A DNA stretch of 64,000 nt from Pseudomonas saponiphila (GTDB lineage Bacteria; Pseudomonadota; Gammaproteobacteria; Pseudomonadales; Pseudomonadaceae). Under the pieces are notes generated by a model that was given only the letters and a program-made list of their open reading frames with translations, was not told where the DNA came from and did not search any database. The stretch covers positions 2,810,501 to 2,874,500 of the forward strand of contig NZ_FNTJ01000001.1 of the NCBI RefSeq assembly GCF_900105185.1, given 5' to 3'. Below are positions 25,976-35,274 of this stretch, piece by piece. Each line of letters starts with the position of its first letter. Within the stretch, counting starts at the first letter, position 1. A program made the translations under genes and the position numbers.

Positions 25976-26709
25976 AGTACGACGTCGACATCATGAACCT
26001 GCAGCGTGCCAGCGCCCTGGTGCCGGCCAAGGAGGTTGGTGGCCTGCATGAGATCCAGTTCGAAAGCGGTGCCAGCCTCAAGGCCAAGTCAGTGATCCTG
26101 GCCACCGGCGCCCGCTGGCGAGAAATGGGCGTGCCCGGCGAGCAGGAATACAAGGCCAAGGGCGTGTGCTTCTGCCCGCACTGCGACGGTCCGCTGTTCA
26201 AGGGCAAGCGCGTGGCGGTGATTGGTGGTGGCAACTCCGGCGTCGAGGCGGCCATCGACCTGGCGGGTATCGTCAGCCACGTGACCCTGCTTGAGTTCGA
26301 CAGCAAACTGCGGGCCGATGCGGTGTTGCAGCGCAAGCTCTACAGCCTGCCCAACGTCAAGGTCATCACCAGCGCCCTGACCAGCGAAGTGAAGGGCGAC
26401 GGGCAGAAGGTCACCGGTCTGGCGTACAAGGATCGCGATTCCGGCGAGTTCCACACGGTGGACCTGGAAGGCGTCTTCGTGCAGATCGGTCTGTTGCCCA
26501 ACACCGATTGGCTCAAGGGCACGGTGGAGTTGTCGCCCCGCGGCGAGATCATTGTCGATGCTCGTGGCGAGACTTCGCTGCCCGGCGTATTCGCGGCCGG
26601 CGACGTGACCACGGTGCCGTACAAGCAGATCGTGATCGCGGTGGGCGAGGGCGCCAAGGCTTCCCTGAGTGCCTTCGATCACCTGATCCGCACTTCAGCG
26701 CCGGCATAA
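25975..26709 (+). pseudogene. ahpF: ahpF 3' part, separated from its start by the IS
   Basis: This holds codons 278-521 of ahpF, beginning with the CAG codon that follows the target duplication. It contains the catalytic thioredoxin-reductase-type disulfide CFCPHC (Cys344 and Cys347), the NAD(P)H-binding loop [14 protein letters not shown] and the second FAD motif [10 protein letters not shown] possible restart at 25993 (MNLQRAS) would make a protein lacking the first FAD motif, which is unlikely to fold with cofactor. The coding sequence is otherwise undamaged, so precise excision would restore the gene. A strong terminator follows. Confidence 0.95.
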
Positions 26710-26726
26710 GCCGTCACTGGAAAAAC

Positions 26727-26760
26727 AAAACCCCATGAGCCCAGGCTCATGGGGTTTTTT
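26727..26760. terminator. Bidirectional terminator between ahpF and gloA
   Basis: An A4 tract precedes stem CCCCATGAGCC / GGCTCATGGGG with a short loop, then T6. It serves the convergent genes on both sides. Confidence 0.9.
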
Positions 26761-26798
26761 ATTGTCGTGCAGCAGGGGCTCGTTCCAGCAGCAGGGTC

Positions 26799-27320
26799 TT
26801 ACAACGGTGCTGGCTGAATGATTTCGACCCAGTAGCCGTCCGGATCCTTGATGAACGCCAGGCTCTTCATGCGGCCATCGTTCAGGCGTTTCTGGAAATC
26901 GCAGCCCAGGGCTTCGAAGCGCTCGCAGGCGGCGACGATATCCGGCACCGAGATGCAGATGTGGCCGAAGCCGCGTGGGTCGCTGTTGCCGTTGTGGTAG
27001 GCGAAGGCCGGATCGTTCTCGGTGCCGTGATTGTGGGTCAGTTCGAGAATGCCGGGGATCGATTTCATCCACTCGGTGCGCGCGGCAGCGTCGCTCGGGA
27101 TCTGCGCCTTGTCCACCAGGGCGAGGAAGTACAGGCTGAATTCGGCTTCGGGGAAGTCGCGTTTTTCTACCAGGGAAAAGCCCAGGACCCGGGTGTAGAA
27201 GTCCAGGGAGCGAGTGATGTCCTTGACCCGCAGCATGGTGTGGTTGAACACGAAGCGGGCGGTGGCGGCGTCCGGTTGGGCGGTCACGCCGGGGAAAGTG
27301 TTGAGTTGCTCGAGGCTCAT
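26799..27320 (-). CDS. gloA: Lactoylglutathione lyase (glyoxalase I)
   Basis: The 173-residue enzyme converts the methylglyoxal-glutathione hemithioacetal to S-lactoylglutathione. It has the two VOC half-domains: [26 protein letters not shown] at the N-terminus and [19 protein letters not shown] in the second half. Metal ligands are expected at the His in FNHTM, Glu in [10 protein letters not shown], His in FGHICI and Glu in YWVEII. The inserted loop makes it longer than E. coli GloA, like the zinc-type enzymes of pseudomonads and eukaryotes. GGAGG precedes ATG 27320. It is a single gene. Confidence 0.92.
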   Translation of the reverse strand: MSLEQLNTFPGVTAQPDAATARFVFNHTMLRVKDITRSLDFYTRVLGFSLVEKRDFPEAEFSLYFLALVDKAQIPSDAAARTEWMKSIPGILELTHNHGTENDPAFAYHNGNSDPRGFGHICISVPDIVAACERFEALGCDFQKRLNDGRMKSLAFIKDPDGYWVEIIQPAPL

Positions 27321-27519
27321 GGGCCCTCCAGGAAAATATGCGGCAAAGGTTGTTCGCGAAGGCGAAGCGGCCCTTGGCAGGCAAGGGTTCAGGCGTCGTT
27401 GGGATCGGGCAATGATACGCAACCGGACGCCATGACGCCAAACCCAAAGCTCCTGATCTATTGCCCATTCCTGGCGTCGGGCTCAGACTTCCAGGCCCGT
27501 TTCCCTGGTGTGCAAATCC

Positions 27520-28047
27520 ATGATCGAATCGTTCAAGCCGCGGGTTGCGGCCCTGCTTCTGCTGGCGTTTGCCGGGCTGGTCCAGGCTGCGCCGCAAGTC
27601 ACCTGGCCGCAAGGCTGGACGGTGGAGCCGGTGCCTGCGCAAGAAGGTGACCAGGCGGCCGAGGTTTCCCGCCAGCGCGCGGTGAAAAGCGATGCCGCCG
27701 GCAATCCGCAGGTGGTCATGGAGTTGACCATGACGCAAGTCGACAGCGGGCACGTAGTCAATCTTCAGGGGGTATTGCTGGAGATGCGCAAATCCGTGCA
27801 GAAGGACTTTGCCCGAGGCGGTTATCAGAGTGTCTGTAACAAGATTCATGCGGCGCAGTTGAGTCGGCTGCAAGCCCTGGAGACCACTTGCACCATTACC
27901 CAGAATGGCCGGCATGTGCTCTCGCAAACATTGGTGGCCGCTGTGGATGGGAATAAGGCTTATGTACTTTCATACGCTGGCCAGGCACAGGCTTATGCTG
28001 AGAGTCGGGACGAAATACTAGCTGTACGAAATAGCCTTAAACTTTGA
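27520..28047 (+). CDS. Secreted DUF4946-like protein
   Basis: The 175-residue protein has a signal peptide (MIESFKPRVAALLLLAFAGLVQAAP). The mature domain begins TWPQGWTVEPVPAQEGD, and two cysteines (SVCNKIH, TTCTITQNG) are suited to a disulfide. It resembles the Pseudomonas DUF4946 family from memory; function unknown, periplasmic. The frame also has a GTG four codons earlier (27508); ATG 27520 is preferred because the signal peptide begins there. Neither start has a strong ribosome binding site. Confidence 0.65.
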   Translation: MIESFKPRVAALLLLAFAGLVQAAPQVTWPQGWTVEPVPAQEGDQAAEVSRQRAVKSDAAGNPQVVMELTMTQVDSGHVVNLQGVLLEMRKSVQKDFARGGYQSVCNKIHAAQLSRLQALETTCTITQNGRHVLSQTLVAAVDGNKAYVLSYAGQAQAYAESRDEILAVRNSLKL

Positions 28048-28230
28048 GGAAAAATCTGAAGCTGCCGGTTTGATTTCCCATGTCGAGGGCGGGCTAACGG
28101 AAAGGTATTAAGCCTGAAGTTGTAGTGAGGGGGTTGTTGCAAGACACAATCCCCGGTGGGCTTGGTGTCGTCGGGTACGCTGGGAAATACCGGTCATCCG
28201 TGCTGAAGCCGGTCTTAGATGCAAGTCGTA

Positions 28231-28246
28231 ATAAGAATATTCTTAT
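28231..28246. repeat. 16-bp perfect palindrome ATAAGAATATTCTTAT
   Basis: This lies in the 250-bp gap between the DUF4946-like gene and the MvaT-like gene, 7 bp before their shared terminator. The rest of the gap (28048-28230) holds no gene I can support. It could be a protein-binding site or part of a larger transcript end. Confidence 0.4.
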
Positions 28247-28252
28247 CAATGT

Positions 28253-28281
28253 AAAAAGCCCTGCATATGCAGGGCCTTTTT
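28253..28281. terminator. Bidirectional terminator between DUF4946-like and mvaT-like genes
   Basis: AAAAA, the palindrome GCCCTGCATATGCAGGGC, then CTTTTT. It fits transcripts arriving from both sides. Confidence 0.85.
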
Positions 28282-28297
28282 CAGGTTGCGGCTTTAT

Positions 28298-28663
28298 TCA
28301 AGCGCGCAACCAGGAGTCTACAGTGGCGGCGCCATACTGTTCTTTCCAGGCTTTCAGGCCGCGATGGTTGCCGCCTTTGGTTTCAATCAGTTCGCCGGTG
28401 TGCGGGTTCTGATAAACCTTGACCACTCGTGCACGCCGCTGTTTAGGGGCGTTGGCCGGTGGCAGGCCGGTTTTGCCCAGGTTTGGATCAAGAATTGCGA
28501 TGATGTCACGCAGACTCTTGTCATAGGACTTCATCAGGGCCTGGAGCTTCTCTTCGAACTCGATTTCCTTTTTGAGTCCGGCGTCATTCTTCAGGGATTC
28601 AAGCTGCGCGAGCTGTTCTTGAAGTGCTTTTTCTGCAGCACGAAATTCAGCAAGTCTGGACAA
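28298..28663 (-). CDS. MvaT/MvaU-like H-NS-family DNA-binding protein
   Basis: The 121-residue protein has an N-terminal coiled-coil oligomerisation region (SRLAEFRAAEKALQEQLAQL through about residue 60). A C-terminal DNA-binding domain follows with the MvaT signature VKVYQNPHTGELIETKGGNHRGLKAWKEQYG; the KGGNH loop binds the minor groove of AT-rich DNA. These proteins silence foreign and AT-rich genes in Pseudomonas. The start is most likely TTG at 28663: it gives the family N-terminus (M)SRLAEFR and has GGAG 8 bp upstream, whereas the in-frame GTG at 28672 overlaps that GGAG. Which paralogue it is cannot be told. About 240 bp of AT-rich sequence upstream (28664-28907) hold no gene. Confidence 0.88.
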   Translation of the reverse strand: MSRLAEFRAAEKALQEQLAQLESLKNDAGLKKEIEFEEKLQALMKSYDKSLRDIIAILDPNLGKTGLPPANAPKQRRARVVKVYQNPHTGELIETKGGNHRGLKAWKEQYGAATVDSWLRA

Positions 28664-28907
28664 TATCTTCACTCCAATAGTCTATTTTGGCTGATACAAA
28701 CCACAAACAAAGCTATAAGCCATGAGCCGATTAAGGTTCGATTAAGTGGCCTACCTGTGAATCTTGAACAGGCGTGAAAAATTGTAGTAGTTAATGGCTT
28801 CGGAGTAAATCAGGTTGTTCTTGTTTGCCTCGCTATTGGTCGTTTGAATCAAATTGCTGCGCCTTGCGAGTTGTCGAATCGAGTACTTGTTGTTCTGGTA
28901 TGGCTAT

Positions 28908-30446
28908 TTAGTGGCGCGCTAGAACGGCAACAAATTCACTACTGGGCATCGGTCGGCCAAATAAATAACCCTGTAGGAAATCTACCCCTTGCGCGGTCAG
29001 ATAGTCGCGCTGTTCGGTGGTTTCTATGCCTTCGGCGACTATACCCAGATCGAGTTTGGCCGAGAGTTGGATAATGCTGTCGAGTATATGCAGGGACAGG
29101 GCATCGGCCCCGATCATGGCCACGAAGCTTTGATCAATCTTCAAGTAGTCGACATTGAACTGACGCAGATAAGCCAGGCTGGAATGCCCGGTGCCAAAAT
29201 CATCGATGGCGATCATCACCCCCAGTTCGTGCAAGGCAGCAAACAGTTGTTGGGTGATGGCCGTGGGTTTGATCAACTCGCGCTCGGTCAGCTCCAGCAC
29301 CAGAATCACCTTGCCGGGCGCAAAGGCGGCGAGGAATTCTCGACAGTCGTCCAGTAACTGCAGATCGTGGCAGTGACTGGCGGTGATGTTGATGCCGATA
29401 TGAAAGCCGTCGCTGAAATACCTGGCGTGGGGAGCCAGGGCTTGCCGGGTCTGCTGCATCAGCGAGCGGGTCATGGGCACGATCAGCCCGGAATGCTCGG
29501 CGAAGGGAATGAACAGGTCAGGACGCACCAGCCCCTCCTTGGGGTGTTGCCAGCGCATCAGCACTTCAATCCCGGCCCACTGCAGGTTGTCGCCGCGCAC
29601 CACTGGCTGGAAATAGGCAATGAACTCCTGGGCGTCCAGCGCCCGGCGCAGCTCCTGGCTGGGGGAGGCGGAGCGCTTCTGCAGCCAGTGGGCAAGAACG
29701 CCGGTGGCGACGCCGAGGAATACCAGCAGGCTGAATAGCGCCGGGTACTGGCTTTTCATGTGGCGCCACACATCCCCTTCGGCAAAGCCGGCGCTGACGC
29801 TATAGGGATAGCGCGCCGAAGTCAGGTGCTGGCTGGCTACCGCCGCCTGGGGCGCAGCACCATCGTGGACCTGGCCATCGCTGGACAGCCAGTGCGCCCC
29901 CACCTGCAGTTGCAGGTCGGCAAAGCGGCTGATCAGGCGCAGGGCGTTGGTCAGGTGATAGCCGTCGATGGTGGCCAGGGCCGCGCGCTCACCCTCACTC
30001 CAGCGGTAGACCAGCAACGCGGTGTTGGGCGTGATGGGGTTGCCGTCCATCAGCCAGAGTCGGCCATCCACATAATCCCGGGGATCGAGGGGCACCGCAT
30101 AACTGCCCAGCAACGAGCTGCAATAGTTGCTGTTGCGCCACACCAGATTGGTCGAGCGCACGAAGGGCCGTCGCGTGACCTGATCGCGCAGGGCCAGTTG
30201 CCGTGTGGCGTCGCAATCCTCGCCCACCCGGGGCAGCAGTGCCCTGGCGGCGATATCGGTGTTGTCCAGCATCAGGTCGAATTGGCGAATGGCCTCTTCG
30301 GCGGTTTCCAGGCTGCTGCGTTCCAGGGTTCGCTCGGCCTGGGCATAGAGGATGACGGCTCCCAGGGCAATTGGCAGGACAACTGCCAGCAAGGTCCAGA
30401 GGGTACGAGTAGAGCGTTTCAGCGGACCTTTGGCGGTCAAGGGCAT
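28908..30446 (-). CDS. CSS-motif / EAL-domain c-di-GMP phosphodiesterase
   Basis: The 512-residue inner-membrane protein has a hydrophobic segment near residues 15-37 (LWTLLAVVLPIALGAVILY) and a periplasmic sensor with CSS-type cysteines (EDCDATRQ and NYCSSLLGS). A second membrane segment (ALFSLLVFLGVATGVLAHWL) leads to a cytoplasmic EAL domain. EAL features are EVLMRW in place of the name motif, NITASH, ELTERE, IDDFGTGHSSL, KIDQSF and EGIETTEQ, all metal and substrate residues needed for c-di-GMP hydrolysis. No GGDEF domain is present. CSS-EAL proteins respond to periplasmic redox state in E. coli. ATG 30446 has GAAGG upstream; a start at 30476 is possible. Confidence 0.85.
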   Translation of the reverse strand: MPLTAKGPLKRSTRTLWTLLAVVLPIALGAVILYAQAERTLERSSLETAEEAIRQFDLMLDNTDIAARALLPRVGEDCDATRQLALRDQVTRRPFVRSTNLVWRNSNYCSSLLGSYAVPLDPRDYVDGRLWLMDGNPITPNTALLVYRWSEGERAALATIDGYHLTNALRLISRFADLQLQVGAHWLSSDGQVHDGAAPQAAVASQHLTSARYPYSVSAGFAEGDVWRHMKSQYPALFSLLVFLGVATGVLAHWLQKRSASPSQELRRALDAQEFIAYFQPVVRGDNLQWAGIEVLMRWQHPKEGLVRPDLFIPFAEHSGLIVPMTRSLMQQTRQALAPHARYFSDGFHIGINITASHCHDLQLLDDCREFLAAFAPGKVILVLELTERELIKPTAITQQLFAALHELGVMIAIDDFGTGHSSLAYLRQFNVDYLKIDQSFVAMIGADALSLHILDSIIQLSAKLDLGIVAEGIETTEQRDYLTAQGVDFLQGYLFGRPMPSSEFVAVLARH

Positions 30447-30525
30447 GGATCGGACCTTCGGCAGAGGAGGGGGCATGAAAATCCGACCGTGGCCGTGGGC
30501 GCGACGGTCTTGGGGCGTATTTCGA

Positions 30526-31419
30526 TCACCGCAGGATAGACGGCTTTGCCTGACCATACAGGCGCTGCGCGTGGCGAATGAAGGCCAGGGTCGCCGGTGA
30601 CGACTGGCGCTGATCGAGCACGGCAATCCCCACCTGGCGCGGCACTGCTGGCGCTAGGGGCCGGCTGACATAGCGGGCATCGGTGGCCGAAGGCAGGGAC
30701 AGTTCGGCCAGGATGCTCACGGCCTCGCCCCGAGCCACGGTTTCCAGGGTGCTGAGCAGCTGCGAGCTGCGGTAGCGGATGTTGGGGCGCAAGCCGGCAC
30801 CGATGAACAGGCGTGACACCTGCTCCGCCGAACCGGCCTCGGTCAGCACGAACGGGTCGTGACACAGCTGATCCAGGCGCACCTGCTGCTCCCGGGCCAG
30901 GGCATGGGTCGCGGGAATCAGCGCCACCAGTTGGTCCTCCAGCAGGGGGAAAGTGTCGAAACGCTCCTCGGGCAGCACCACGAAGCCCAGATCGATCCGT
31001 CGTTCCTCCAGCCACTGCAGGACCTGGCGGTCCGGTCCCTCGTCAATATGCACCTCGATTCCGGGATACGCCTTGCGGTACTCCCCAAGGATATGCGGCA
31101 GCAGGCGCGTGGAGGAGGTGGGGCCGAACGAGCCGATGCGCAGGGTGCCGCGCTTCATGCCTCGGGCATCGGCGGCCTCCTGTTCCAGGGTCGCGGCCAG
31201 CCCCAGCATGGCCCGGGCCCGCAGCAGGAGCTGGCGTCCGATATCGGTGAGTTCGACCTGAGCCTGATGGCGACGGAACAGTTCCACCCCCAGTTCCTGC
31301 TCCAAGGACTTGATGGCGTGGGATACCGCCGACTGGCTGATACCCAGGCGCGTGGCGGCACTGGTGAAACCGGCAAGCTCGGCCACCCGGGAAAAGATTT
31401 CCAGTTGGGTTAGGGTCAT
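30526..31419 (-). CDS. LysR-family regulator divergent from an EamA transporter
   Basis: The 297-residue protein has an N-terminal winged helix-turn-helix (LAGFTSAATRLGISQSAVSHAIKSLEQELGVELF, about 15-48) and a periplasmic-binding-like effector domain from about 90. It is transcribed away from the EamA transporter gene with 85 bp between the starts. A LysR protein normally autoregulates and controls its divergent neighbour, so it probably senses a metabolite exported by that transporter. The ligand is unknown. Confidence 0.88.
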   Translation of the reverse strand: MTLTQLEIFSRVAELAGFTSAATRLGISQSAVSHAIKSLEQELGVELFRRHQAQVELTDIGRQLLLRARAMLGLAATLEQEAADARGMKRGTLRIGSFGPTSSTRLLPHILGEYRKAYPGIEVHIDEGPDRQVLQWLEERRIDLGFVVLPEERFDTFPLLEDQLVALIPATHALAREQQVRLDQLCHDPFVLTEAGSAEQVSRLFIGAGLRPNIRYRSSQLLSTLETVARGEAVSILAELSLPSATDARYVSRPLAPAVPRQVGIAVLDQRQSSPATLAFIRHAQRLYGQAKPSILR

Positions 31420-31504
31420 GAGTAAAAGCTCATTTTACGATGATCGATCATTAGACAAAGAATAACCCGACGGCACAAATCCACCGACACAGAGCATCAC
31501 GACC

Positions 31505-32461
31505 ATGAGCGACAGCAGTATCAACGGCCCCTTGGCGGCCGACCACGGGGACCTGGCGGTCTATTGCAAACTGGCGGCGGTGAGCATGATCTGGGGCGGC
31601 ACCTTCGTCGCCGGCCGCGATCTGGCTGGCGCGCTGTCACCCTTGCTGCTGGCCAGCCTGCGCTTCGCGCTCGCCAGCCTGGCCTTGCTCGGCTTCATGG
31701 CCGCGGCCGGCATTCCTCTGGTGCGTCCCGGCTTGCGCCAATTCGGCCATCTGGCCGTGCTGGGGTTTTGCGGAATCTTTTTCTACAACCTGTGCTTCTT
31801 TTTCGGCCTGCAACAGGTCAGCGCCTCCCGCGCCTCGTTGATCGTGGCGTTGAATCCGGCGGTGATCGCCCTCGGCGCCTGGGCCTTGTTCAAGGAGCGC
31901 CCGAGCCGGCGCCAATTGCTGGGCATCCTGCTGTGCCTGAGTGGCGCCGCGCTGGTGATCTGCAGCCGTGACCCTGCGGCCCTGACGTCCACGGCCGGGG
32001 GCTGGCAGGCAGACTTGCTGATCCTTGGCTGTGTCCTGGGCTGGGGCCTGTACTCGCTGTTGTCCCGGGACCTCAACCAGCGCCTGGGGCCCTTGCAGAC
32101 CGTCACCTACTCGATCCTGCTGGGCACCCTGATGCTGTGCAGCGCGACCTGGCTGCGTGGCGAGTTCGACCTGCCGGCCATCGCCCGGCTGAGCCCGCTC
32201 CAGGGCCTGAGCCTTTTGTACCTGGGCGTGCTGGGCTCGGCGCTGGCCTACATCTGGTACTACGACGGGCTGCGGCGCATTGGCGCCACCCGTGCCGGGG
32301 TGTTCATCGCCCTCAACCCGCTGACCGCGGTGATACTCGGTGCGCTGCTGCTGGGCGAGTCGCTGACTCTGGTGATGGGGCTGGGCGGGGTGCTGATTCT
32401 GGGCGGCATCTACCAGTGCAACAAACCCCTTGCGGGCAGGGCAAAAAAGGCGATTTTATAG
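31505..32461 (+). CDS. EamA/DMT-superfamily inner-membrane transporter
   Basis: The 318-residue protein has about ten hydrophobic helices in two EamA repeats. The first repeat starts KLAAVSMIWGGTFVAGRDLAG; the second starts ADLLILGCVLGWGLYSLLSRD. Family members export amino acids, nucleosides or other metabolites. Typical landmark helices are NPAVIALGAWALFKERPSRRQ and LNPLTAVILGALLLGESLT, the Glu-containing repeats at each domain end. It is divergent from a LysR gene that probably controls it. Substrate unknown. Confidence 0.87.
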   Translation: MSDSSINGPLAADHGDLAVYCKLAAVSMIWGGTFVAGRDLAGALSPLLLASLRFALASLALLGFMAAAGIPLVRPGLRQFGHLAVLGFCGIFFYNLCFFFGLQQVSASRASLIVALNPAVIALGAWALFKERPSRRQLLGILLCLSGAALVICSRDPAALTSTAGGWQADLLILGCVLGWGLYSLLSRDLNQRLGPLQTVTYSILLGTLMLCSATWLRGEFDLPAIARLSPLQGLSLLYLGVLGSALAYIWYYDGLRRIGATRAGVFIALNPLTAVILGALLLGESLTLVMGLGGVLILGGIYQCNKPLAGRAKKAIL

Positions 32462-32712
32462 AGAATGCGGACAAAGGCTTTTACGCTGTGTAGAATCCGG
32501 TTACGCATACAATAATAAAGTCTTCTGGCAGCAGAAGCCTCGCCCCCCAGCCTGTAAGACAGGGTCGAAATGAAGATTCTCGGGTTTCAACTGATCTACG
32601 GTGACTTCCTTGCCCGCAGCGTGCGAGGCATCTCCTGCGCGCCACCGGCCTTCCTCAGCATTGCTAGCAACTAACGATCCGTTAATTCTAAAAATATGAT
32701 GAGGCGCCAAAA

Positions 32713-33789
32713 ATGGCAGATATCTTCGAAAACCCGATGGGCCTGATGGGCTTTGAATTCATCGAATTCGCATCGCCCACCCCCAACACCCTCGAACCGA
32801 TCTTCGAGATCATGGGTTTCACCAAAGTCGCGACCCATCGTTCAAAAGACGTGCATCTGTATCGCCAGGGTGCGATCAACCTGATCCTCAACAACGAACC
32901 CCACAGCGTTGCCTCGTACTTCGCCGCCGAACACGGCCCGTCGGTGTGCGGCATGGCGTTCCGGGTCAAGGATTCGCAGAAGGCCTACAAGCGTGCCCTG
33001 GAACTGGGCGCCCAGCCGATCCACATTGAAACCGGTCCGATGGAACTGAACCTGCCGGCGATCAAGGGCATCGGCGGCGCGCCGCTGTACCTGATCGACC
33101 GTTTCGGCGAGGGCAGCTCGATCTATGACATCGACTTCGTGTTCCTCGAAGGCGTGGAGCGCAATCCGCAAGGCGCGGGCCTGAAGATCATCGATCACCT
33201 GACCCACAACGTGTACCGCGGACGCATGGCCTACTGGGCCGGTTTCTACGAGAAGCTGTTCAACTTCCGCGAGATCCGCTACTTCGACATCAAGGGCGAA
33301 TACACCGGCCTGACCTCCAAGGCCATGACCGCTCCGGACGGCATGATCCGCATCCCGCTGAACGAGGAATCGTCCAAGGGCGCCGGGCAGATCGAAGAGT
33401 TCCTGATGCAGTTCAACGGCGAGGGCATCCAGCACGTGGCCTTCCTCACCGACGACCTGGTCAAGACCTGGGACGCGTTGAAGAAGATCGGCATGCGCTT
33501 CATGACCGCGCCACCGGACACCTACTACGAGATGCTCGAAGGCCGCCTGCCGAACCACGGCGAGCCGGTCAAGGAACTGCAAGCCCGGGGCATCCTGCTG
33601 GACGGTTCTTCGGAAGCCGGCGACAAGCGCCTGCTGCTGCAGATCTTCTCGGAAACCCTGATGGGGCCGGTGTTCTTCGAATTCATCCAGCGTAAAGGTG
33701 ACGACGGTTTCGGTGAAGGCAACTTCAAGGCACTGTTCGAATCGATCGAACGCGACCAGGTGCGTCGCGGCGTACTGGCCACCGAGTAA
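32713..33789 (+). CDS. hppD: 4-Hydroxyphenylpyruvate dioxygenase
   Basis: The 358-residue enzyme converts 4-hydroxyphenylpyruvate to homogentisate with a 1,2-shift, in tyrosine breakdown. Iron ligands His162 (IIDHLTHN), His241 (GIQHVAF) and Glu323 ([10 protein letters not shown]) are present, matching the P. fluorescens enzyme with the initiator Met counted. Length is that of the Pseudomonas type. GAGG precedes the ATG. The 250-bp upstream region has no other gene but contains the dyad TAACG-ATC-CGTTA at 32672. A terminator follows, then hpaR. Confidence 0.97.
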   Translation: MADIFENPMGLMGFEFIEFASPTPNTLEPIFEIMGFTKVATHRSKDVHLYRQGAINLILNNEPHSVASYFAAEHGPSVCGMAFRVKDSQKAYKRALELGAQPIHIETGPMELNLPAIKGIGGAPLYLIDRFGEGSSIYDIDFVFLEGVERNPQGAGLKIIDHLTHNVYRGRMAYWAGFYEKLFNFREIRYFDIKGEYTGLTSKAMTAPDGMIRIPLNEESSKGAGQIEEFLMQFNGEGIQHVAFLTDDLVKTWDALKKIGMRFMTAPPDTYYEMLEGRLPNHGEPVKELQARGILLDGSSEAGDKRLLLQIFSETLMGPVFFEFIQRKGDDGFGEGNFKALFESIERDQVRRGVLATE

Positions 33790-33811
33790 CCCTCGGCAGG
33801 CTTGAACCCAG

Positions 33812-33847
33812 AGCCCGATCAGGCCCCGCCTGATCGGGCTTTGTTTT
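33812..33847 (+). terminator. Intrinsic terminator after hppD
   Basis: A 12-bp stem, AGCCCGATCAGG / CCTGATCGGGCT, is followed by TTGTTTT. Confidence 0.9.
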
Positions 33848-33918
33848 GCCTGTCGGCTGGCGATAGTGAATGTGTTAATGTTCGCGCCTCTGTTTCCCAG
33901 CCCTCGATCGACGCCTTG

Positions 33919-34341
33919 ATGAACACACCCAGACCTTCCCTGACCCTGACCCTGCTGCAGGCCCGTGAGGCCGCCATGGCGTTTTTCCGTCCCTCGCTGA
34001 ACCAGCACGACCTGACCGAGCAGCAGTGGCGGGTGATCCGCATCCTGCGCCAGAACGGCGAGCTGGAGAGCCACCAGCTGGCGAAGATGGCCTGCATCCT
34101 GCCGCCGAGCATGACCGGGGTATTGACCCGCCTGGAGCGCGACCAGTACGTCAGCCGCCGCAAGTCCCCGGAAGACCAGCGCCGTCTGTTCATTACCCTG
34201 ACCGACAAGGGCCAGGCCTGTTTCGAATCCATGAGCGGCGACATGGAAATCAACTACCAGAAAATCCAGCAGCAGTTTGGCGAAGACAAGATGCAGGCCT
34301 TGCTGGCCCTGCTCAATGAGCTCAAGCAGATCAAGCCCTGA
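33919..34341 (+). CDS. hpaR: MarR-family repressor of homoprotocatechuate genes, HpaR
   Basis: The 140-residue MarR protein opens with SLTLTLLQAREAAMAFFRP and LTEQQWRVIRIL, close to E. coli HpaR as I recall it. The winged helix CILPPSMTGVLTRLERDQYVSRRKSPEDQRRLFITLT follows. HpaR represses the hpa meta-cleavage operon and is relieved by hydroxyphenylacetates. In this genome the hpa operon lies 17 kb away, and the gene sits between hppD and an EamA transporter instead. A GTTAATGTT sequence at 33874, resembling half of the palindrome before hpaG1, lies 37 bp upstream and may mediate autoregulation. The ribosome binding site is weak. Confidence 0.87.
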   Translation: MNTPRPSLTLTLLQAREAAMAFFRPSLNQHDLTEQQWRVIRILRQNGELESHQLAKMACILPPSMTGVLTRLERDQYVSRRKSPEDQRRLFITLTDKGQACFESMSGDMEINYQKIQQQFGEDKMQALLALLNELKQIKP

Positions 34342-34392
34342 GCCCCAACCACGGCCGCACCTGGCCCATCCGGGCCAATGCGGGCGCGTCCA

Positions 34393-35274
34393 TCAGTTGC
34401 GACGTTGGCGCATCAGGTGCCTGACCCCTTCGAGCACCAGCACCAGCACCGCCAGCCAGACCGGTATGTAGGTCAGCCATTCCCCGGCCTTGATGCTTTC
34501 CCCCAGCAGCAGCGCGACCAACAGCAGCAACACCGGTTCCACATAACTGAGCAGGCCGAACAGGCTGAAGGCCAGCAAGCGACTGGCGATGACATAACAC
34601 GCCAGCGCCGAGGCGCTGATCACCCCCAGCAGGGGAATCAGCAGGTACAGGCCAGGATGGCTGTGGACCACGGCAAATCCCTGTTCGCCGCCTTGTACGA
34701 ACCACAGCGCCACTGGGATCAACAGCGCCATGTCCAGCCACAGGCCGCCCAGATGATCGGTGCCCAGGCGCCGACGCAGGACGAAATACACCGGGTAGCC
34801 CACGGCCACCACCAGGGTCGCCCAGGAAAAACTGCCCACTTGATACAGTTCGTTGAGCACCCCGAGGCAGGCCAGCAGCGTAGCGACTTTCTGCAAGCGC
34901 GACAGACGCTCGCCATACACGATGCGTCCGGTCAGGACCATGGTCAGCGGCAGCAGGAAATAGCCCAGGGACACATCCAGGCTGTAGCCGTTGAGCGGCG
35001 CCCACATGAACAGCCACAACTGTACTCCCACCAGGGCCGACGACAGCAGCAGCGCCAGGCTCAGCAGCGGTTTGCTGGCCACTTGTCGCAGCACTTGGCC
35101 GACCCGCGGCCACTCGCCACTGAGGATCATGAACAGGGTCATGCAGGGCAGGGTCAGCAGCATGCGCCAGCCGAAGATCTCCACCCCGGTCAGGGGCGCC
35201 AGCAGCGAGGTGTAGAAATACATGACGGCAAACAGCACCGACGCCAAAACCGATAACGCGATTCCTTTAGACAC
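34393..35274 (-). CDS. RarD-like EamA-family permease
   Basis: The 293-residue protein has ten predicted helices starting SKGIALSVLASVLFAVMYFYTSLL, with RarD-like segments EIFGWRMLLTLPCM, LNGYSLDVSLGYFLLPL and SYVEPVLLLLVALLLGESI. RarD proteins are DMT-type permeases of unknown substrate. The start is best placed at GTG 35274, which has GAGGA 4-5 bp upstream; an ATG 11 codons earlier lacks a site. It is convergent with hpaR, with 51 bp between. It is a single gene. Confidence 0.8.
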   Translation of the reverse strand: MSKGIALSVLASVLFAVMYFYTSLLAPLTGVEIFGWRMLLTLPCMTLFMILSGEWPRVGQVLRQVASKPLLSLALLLSSALVGVQLWLFMWAPLNGYSLDVSLGYFLLPLTMVLTGRIVYGERLSRLQKVATLLACLGVLNELYQVGSFSWATLVVAVGYPVYFVLRRRLGTDHLGGLWLDMALLIPVALWFVQGGEQGFAVVHSHPGLYLLIPLLGVISASALACYVIASRLLAFSLFGLLSYVEPVLLLLVALLLGESIKAGEWLTYIPVWLAVLVLVLEGVRHLMRQRRN

